The notes below the pieces were generated by a model. That model was not told the DNA's origin, searched no databases, and saw only the letters and a program-made list of their open reading frames with translations. From the NCBI RefSeq assembly GCF_000337775.1, contig NZ_AOLQ01000065.1:238534-302533 (forward strand): a stretch of 64,000 nt of DNA, read 5' to 3'. Made by a program: the position numbers and the translations under genes. Source of the DNA: Haloarcula vallismortis ATCC 29715 (lineage in GTDB: Archaea; Halobacteriota; Halobacteria; Halobacteriales; Haloarculaceae). This document shows, in pieces, positions 60,283 through 64,000 of the stretch (position 1 is its first letter; every line of letters starts with the position of its first letter).

Positions 60283-61071
60283 ATGCGAATCGAGCAACTG
60301 GGAGATGGGGATCCAGAGGTGGCCATCGTGGGGAGCATCCACGGCGACGAACCGTGCGGCCGGGACGGCATCGAAGCCGTCCTTGCCGACCCGCCTGCGG
60401 TTGAGCGCCCTGTCAAGTTTATTATCGCGAATGAGGCCGCCCTCCAGGAAAACAAGCGGTATCTCGATACAGACCTCAATCGCTCGTTCCCCGGCGACGC
60501 CGACAGCGAGTCCCGTGAAACACGGTTAGCCGCGACTATTACGTCTGAGCTCCGTGACTGCACCGTGCTTTCGCTGCACTCCACGCAGTCTTACGATGGA
60601 ATGTTTGCCCTTGTCGACGAGCTCACGCCAGAGATGGAAGCCCTCTGTAGCGTGCTTTCCGTGGACGCCGTCGTACAGACGAAAGGCGCAAATGAGGGGC
60701 GAATGATCGCGACAGTAGACTCTGTTCTCGAAGTCGAGTGTGGCTATCAAGGCTCTGCTGAAGCCGCTGAGAACGCAGCGCAGGTCATCCGGGAGTTCCT
60801 CGCTGCTACCGGTGTTACCGCTGAGTCACCTCCACAGCGAGAGACGTCACTGCCAGTGTTCCAACTCGGCGAGCCGATTCCGAAGGCAGCGGCCAACCAG
60901 TACGAGGTATTTGTCAGGAACTTCGAGCCGGTACCCGAAGGCGACCCTGTAGCAGCGGCCGACGACAAAACCATCGTTGCCGAGGAGCCGTTCCACCCGG
61001 TTTTGCTCTCAGCCTACGGCTACGAGGACGTGTTCGGGTTTACCGCGGATCGGATCGGAATGTTGGACTGA
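60283..61071 (+). CDS. Succinylglutamate desuccinylase/aspartoacylase-like zinc hydrolase
   Basis: 262 residues. M14-like zinc carboxypeptidase fold: VAIVGSIHGDEPCG gives zinc ligands His20 and Glu23, LSLHSTQSY gives His99, and the substrate segment DLNRSFPG (64-71) and the catalytic Glu152 in EVECGYQG match the AstE/AspA family. The C-terminal 80 residues form the typical beta barrel (VFVRNFEPVPEGDPV). It probably removes an acyl group from an amino acid or a peptide; which one is not clear. ATG at 60283. Confidence 0.88.
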   Translation: MRIEQLGDGDPEVAIVGSIHGDEPCGRDGIEAVLADPPAVERPVKFIIANEAALQENKRYLDTDLNRSFPGDADSESRETRLAATITSELRDCTVLSLHSTQSYDGMFALVDELTPEMEALCSVLSVDAVVQTKGANEGRMIATVDSVLEVECGYQGSAEAAENAAQVIREFLAATGVTAESPPQRETSLPVFQLGEPIPKAAANQYEVFVRNFEPVPEGDPVAAADDKTIVAEEPFHPVLLSAYGYEDVFGFTADRIGMLD

Positions 61072-61305
61072 TCTTGGGTTGTGCTGTGGTCCGACTGTAC
61101 CTCTGTCGAATCACTGACGAAAGCGTAGCCGTCCAATGAGCTACTGAAACTACCGCTCCGTCCGCCATCGGCCGACTCTGTCTGCTCTTTTTGCCGTTGT
61201 CTGGACGCTCACCGAAATAGCACCACACACGGTAGCGCTACTATGACAAATTCTATACATGCAGAAGAGGTTTACAACCACGGTTGAAACGGGACAAATG
61301 CTACT

Positions 61306-61872
61306 ATGCCCTCCAAGCAAGCCGTCAGTAGCCTCGGGAGTCTGCTCGCCGTACTCGGGCTCTCCGGGGTCGCAACAGCACAGTCTACGGCCTCAGGCGG
61401 CGTCGGTGATCCAGCCCTCAACGTCGTCATCCGGTTCGGCGTCGGGTTCGCCATTCTCGCAGTACTGGGCGCCGCAGCCGCCGCTATTGGCCCGACGTAC
61501 ACGACTAACGCCGTGCGAGAGATTCAGGACAACCTCGGCGGTGCAATCGGCTGGGGTATCCTCGTCGGTATTTTGGTCCCTATCGGGCTGGTGATACTCG
61601 CACTGACAGTTATCGGCGCGCTGATCTCGATCCCCGGATTGCTCCTCATCGGTGTCCTCGGTATCATCGGCACCGGCATTACTGCCGTCTGGGTCGGTAA
61701 CTCGGTTCTCGGCAATGACGGGACCGTTAGCGCAACAGACGGCGTCGCTGGCGGACTGTTACTGGCCGTCCCCTTTGCGATTCCAGTCGTCGGTGGCTTC
61801 CTCCTCAATCTCATCACGCTCGTCGGTCTGGGCGTAGTCGGACGAGACCTGTACGAGAGTTGGTCGGACTGA
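61306..61872 (+). CDS. Multi-helix membrane protein, unknown
   Basis: 188 residues. A signal-like start (MPSKQAVSSLGSLLAVLGLSGVATAQ) then about four helices (VVIRFGVGFAILAVLGAAAAAIG, GWGILVGILVPIGLVILALTVIGALI, LLLIGVLGIIGTGITAVWVG, GGLLLAVPFAIPVVGGFLL) and a short C-terminus RDLYESWSD. Resembles haloarchaeal proteins annotated only as hypothetical; the Gly-rich helices and short loops recall polymer-forming/bactofilin-linked or DUF-type membrane proteins, but no family is certain. Confidence 0.75.
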   Translation: MPSKQAVSSLGSLLAVLGLSGVATAQSTASGGVGDPALNVVIRFGVGFAILAVLGAAAAAIGPTYTTNAVREIQDNLGGAIGWGILVGILVPIGLVILALTVIGALISIPGLLLIGVLGIIGTGITAVWVGNSVLGNDGTVSATDGVAGGLLLAVPFAIPVVGGFLLNLITLVGLGVVGRDLYESWSD

Positions 61873-61922
61873 GCGGTCAATCGTCCCTGGTCTACCTGAC
61901 AGCAGTGGTGTCATCAAGTGGA

Positions 61923-62690
61923 TCAGCTAGCCCCGGGACACCCGAGTTTGTAGGGGTCGTCGTCCACGTCCGGCGGAATCGAGATGGCGGTTGGTTCGCC
62001 GTACTCACTGTACTGAACGGTAATCGTCGCGGTTGCGGTCGCTCCACGCTGTGAGATTTCTATGGTAAGTTCCGACTGTACGGGGCGGTTCGTATCCGGG
62101 TCAAGCCACAGTCGTGCTGTCGCGTTCTCAAGCGAGCCACGGTTTAGATCCATGTCGCCAGCCTGTCGGCGGTCGATGAGTGATTCGATGGTGTCAGCGC
62201 TCGGGGACGCCGTGACGAGAATAGTCCGGTTGCCCTCAAGGGTCTTGTTACCACGCCAGTACACATTCGAGCGCTCGAACAGCAGCACTTGCCGGTGGAG
62301 CGGCGTCGCGGTCGCCCACGGTTCGGAGCGCGAGACGTTCTCGACAGCGTAGCCGCCCCAGGGGTCCTGACAGCCCTGGTACGCCCTGTAGCCGTCGACG
62401 TAGGACTTGACTGTCTGGTCTTGCATCCGTGTCGTCGCCTGCATCCGTTTCGCGGAGACGTTCACCGCACCGCTTCCATCGACGCTCAGCGTTCGCGACT
62501 GGTCGCCATCCGACGCAGTCACCTGCATGTCCATTTTGAATCGGTACGCTTCGACTGGGGCTATCGAACGATTCGCCTCCTCGACAGCCGCGACAGCTCG
62601 CTCGTCGCTCGGCGGCGGGCTATCACTCATGAATGTACCACACCCGGCGAGGAGGGACACGAAGCACACAGCGAGGAGCAATCGTCGCAT
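61923..62690 (-). CDS. LolA-like lipoprotein (DUF, haloarchaeal)
   Basis: 255 residues. N-terminus MRRLLLAVCFVSLLAGCGTF: a lipobox LLAGC (Cys17) after a short hydrophobic helix. The rest is beta-rich with VEAYRFKMDMQVTASDG, VNVSAKRMQATTRMQDQ and ATARLWLDPDTNRPVQSELTI, the pattern of LolA/LppX-like barrels in haloarchaeal lipoproteins. It likely binds lipid or a hydrophobic ligand at the cell surface, an inference from the fold. ATG at 62690. Confidence 0.8.
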   Translation of the reverse strand: MRRLLLAVCFVSLLAGCGTFMSDSPPPSDERAVAAVEEANRSIAPVEAYRFKMDMQVTASDGDQSRTLSVDGSGAVNVSAKRMQATTRMQDQTVKSYVDGYRAYQGCQDPWGGYAVENVSRSEPWATATPLHRQVLLFERSNVYWRGNKTLEGNRTILVTASPSADTIESLIDRRQAGDMDLNRGSLENATARLWLDPDTNRPVQSELTIEISQRGATATATITVQYSEYGEPTAISIPPDVDDDPYKLGCPGAS

Positions 62691-64000
62691 ACGCTATGTT
62701 TGTTCACCCTCGTTTCAAAAACGTCGCGGGTCTGACTTATCACAGGACAATCGCTACAAATCGGCCCATTCTCGATAGGACAACCGTGGGATAATCCCCG
62801 GTAGAATGGACCAACTCGTCTCTGGTAGTCCTTAGCTTCCCATCGCCGAGCACGACAGATTGGCAAGCGAACAGTAACAATCCAGAGCTGGAGCAGTCGG
62901 GGCTCTCCGTTGGAAACTGAAATCGATTTCACAAAACATATTCTAATTTCTACTATTTCTAAGGTTAGTTCGAATCGCAAGACATCGACCAAGGTTAGAA
63001 ATCCGATTATGTCCTAACTATAATAGAAATATATATTTCGCAGTTCTCGGTGTGTCAAAACTGGCTTCGACAAAGGCTCTGTCATCCGATATCAGAAGTT
63101 TTGGTCGTTCAGCTCCGATATCTGCCGACTGGTCAGTCCACCGGTTTAGCTAGGTTCGACAGCGGCCACGCACGTTCTTTCGGTGGGAGGCATCTGGGTT
63201 GGACACCCGGAAATCGACAAAGGACGGCGTTCGGTTGGTTTGTGGGTTTCAATCTCTCGCCTCTATCCTTGACACTATGTTTCCCGTCAGGTTACGAGAC
63301 CACTCCTACAGTATCCTAAGATTTCGACTGCGTCGAGTAGTAGTCACTGCTGAGGAACAGCTTGCCCAGTAAGACATTACAGCGAAACACGTAGCAAATT
63401 CTCATAATCGGGTTCAAAGGCCGCAAGAAACGTTCTATACTCTGTTCCGTTCAGGCTATGACGAATCCCATCGAAACACAGAATCCCGACATCAAAGCCG
63501 TAAGCACGGCTGAAATGCGGAATACAGAAACCAAGATCGTCCCTCAACCTGCCTGAATCGGCCGTCAAACTCCCCACCTGAGCTAGTCATAATCGGTTCC
63601 CGTCTGGCGATTAGCAGGAATAGACGTAGTGGCGACTACCGCCCGTCGTCAGAAACACGAATCAGGAGGCAGCCGCCCGCTCCGTACAGATCGTAATCCC
63701 ACCGGGTGACTACTGGCCGTCCTCACCACGGTGACTGCGTCCTAGTTCTTCCTCTCCCTCGTCGATGGAAGTGTTCTTGCGGCCGTCAGCGCCGATTATG
63801 AAAACCACCCCATCACCGAATGTTCAACTTAGATTCCAAAACCGGCAGGAAAGCGCCGCTACTGGTAGTTAGGAAGGGGTACAGTGAGTGGCTGTTCGTC
63901 GTTCCAGTTCGGGACACCATGTGACAAACATAGCTGCGGAGTAACGGACCGAATGCAACCGATCATTCGTCTTTAGTTAGGCCTCACACCTCGGTTGCGC
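62691..64000. other. About 1.3 kb without a convincing gene
   Basis: Scattered short frames on both strands (for example 63050-63319 plus; 63377-63577 minus, 66 codons starting at GTG) do not show haloarchaeal codon bias. A promoter-like AT-rich segment lies at about 62930-63040. No tRNA or rRNA. Looks like decayed or unassigned sequence reaching the window edge; a 3' neighbour may start beyond it. Confidence 0.5.

Overview
The window is haloarchaeal chromosome, most like Haloarcula and relatives. The evidence is high-GC codon use with very acidic predicted proteins, GNAT-type archaeal Elp3, TbsP-type regulator, PGF-CTERM surface proteins, DUF63/DUF309/DUF1616 families, leaderless genes with TATA boxes about 25-30 bp before the start codon, and a glutamate mutase small subunit (MamA/GlmS) as used in the methylaspartate cycle of Haloarcula. 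The genus is an inference; no rRNA is present. I see no CRISPR array, intact insertion sequence or prophage.

Layout. 1-8.7 kb: 5' part of rqcH (runs off the left edge), an FAD oxidoreductase, two related PGF-CTERM surface proteins (409 and 1167 aa) and elp3. 8.7-21.3 kb: a chemotaxis transducer with a membrane sensor, cupin, RecJ/DHH-like OB-fold protein, small conserved proteins, FMN reductase, lone glutamate mutase S subunit, GNAT acetyltransferase, Ca/Na antiporter, MutY and a Cache-HAMP histidine kinase. 21.4-25 kb: a less settled stretch with a histidine kinase whose membrane sensor has been cut off and put out of frame, a PadR regulator with a candidate operator, and a candidate two-hairpin small RNA. 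25-29 kb: one-carbon genes (folD, glyA) with a NUDIX gene and a lipoprotein. 29.3-34.4 kb: CHAT-protease-like protein, TbsP regulator, and a fused ThiF-like/YcaO enzyme. 34.4-38.9 kb: DUF63, inositol monophosphatase family, small proteins and a membrane-anchored glycosyltransferase.

38.9-55.2 kb is an envelope-directed block: a membrane-anchored metzincin-like protease, a DUF58/membrane/coiled-coil operon facing a 91-aa/DUF4350/MoxR operon, an ATPase-permease pair of the MacB/LolD type whose permease carries a CARDB-like insert, a GT-C-like polytopic protein, a large secreted protein with a DUF4129-like tail, DUF1616, and a frameshifted YdjM-type membrane protein. 55.5-58.9 kb holds tandem surface-protein paralogues, only one of which keeps the PGF-CTERM anchor. 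After tRNA-Leu(CAA) come DUF309, an AstE/aspartoacylase-like enzyme, a membrane protein and a lipoprotein. The last 1.3 kb has no convincing gene.

Working together: the strongest theme is cell-envelope biogenesis (archaeosortase substrates, glycosylation-type enzymes, MoxR/DUF58 chaperone-like module, ABC exporter-like pair). FolD and GlyA jointly feed the folate one-carbon pool. The least explained items are the small RNA candidate near 24.8 kb, the CHAT-TbsP-YcaO series, and the MoxR/ABC/secreted-protein block.
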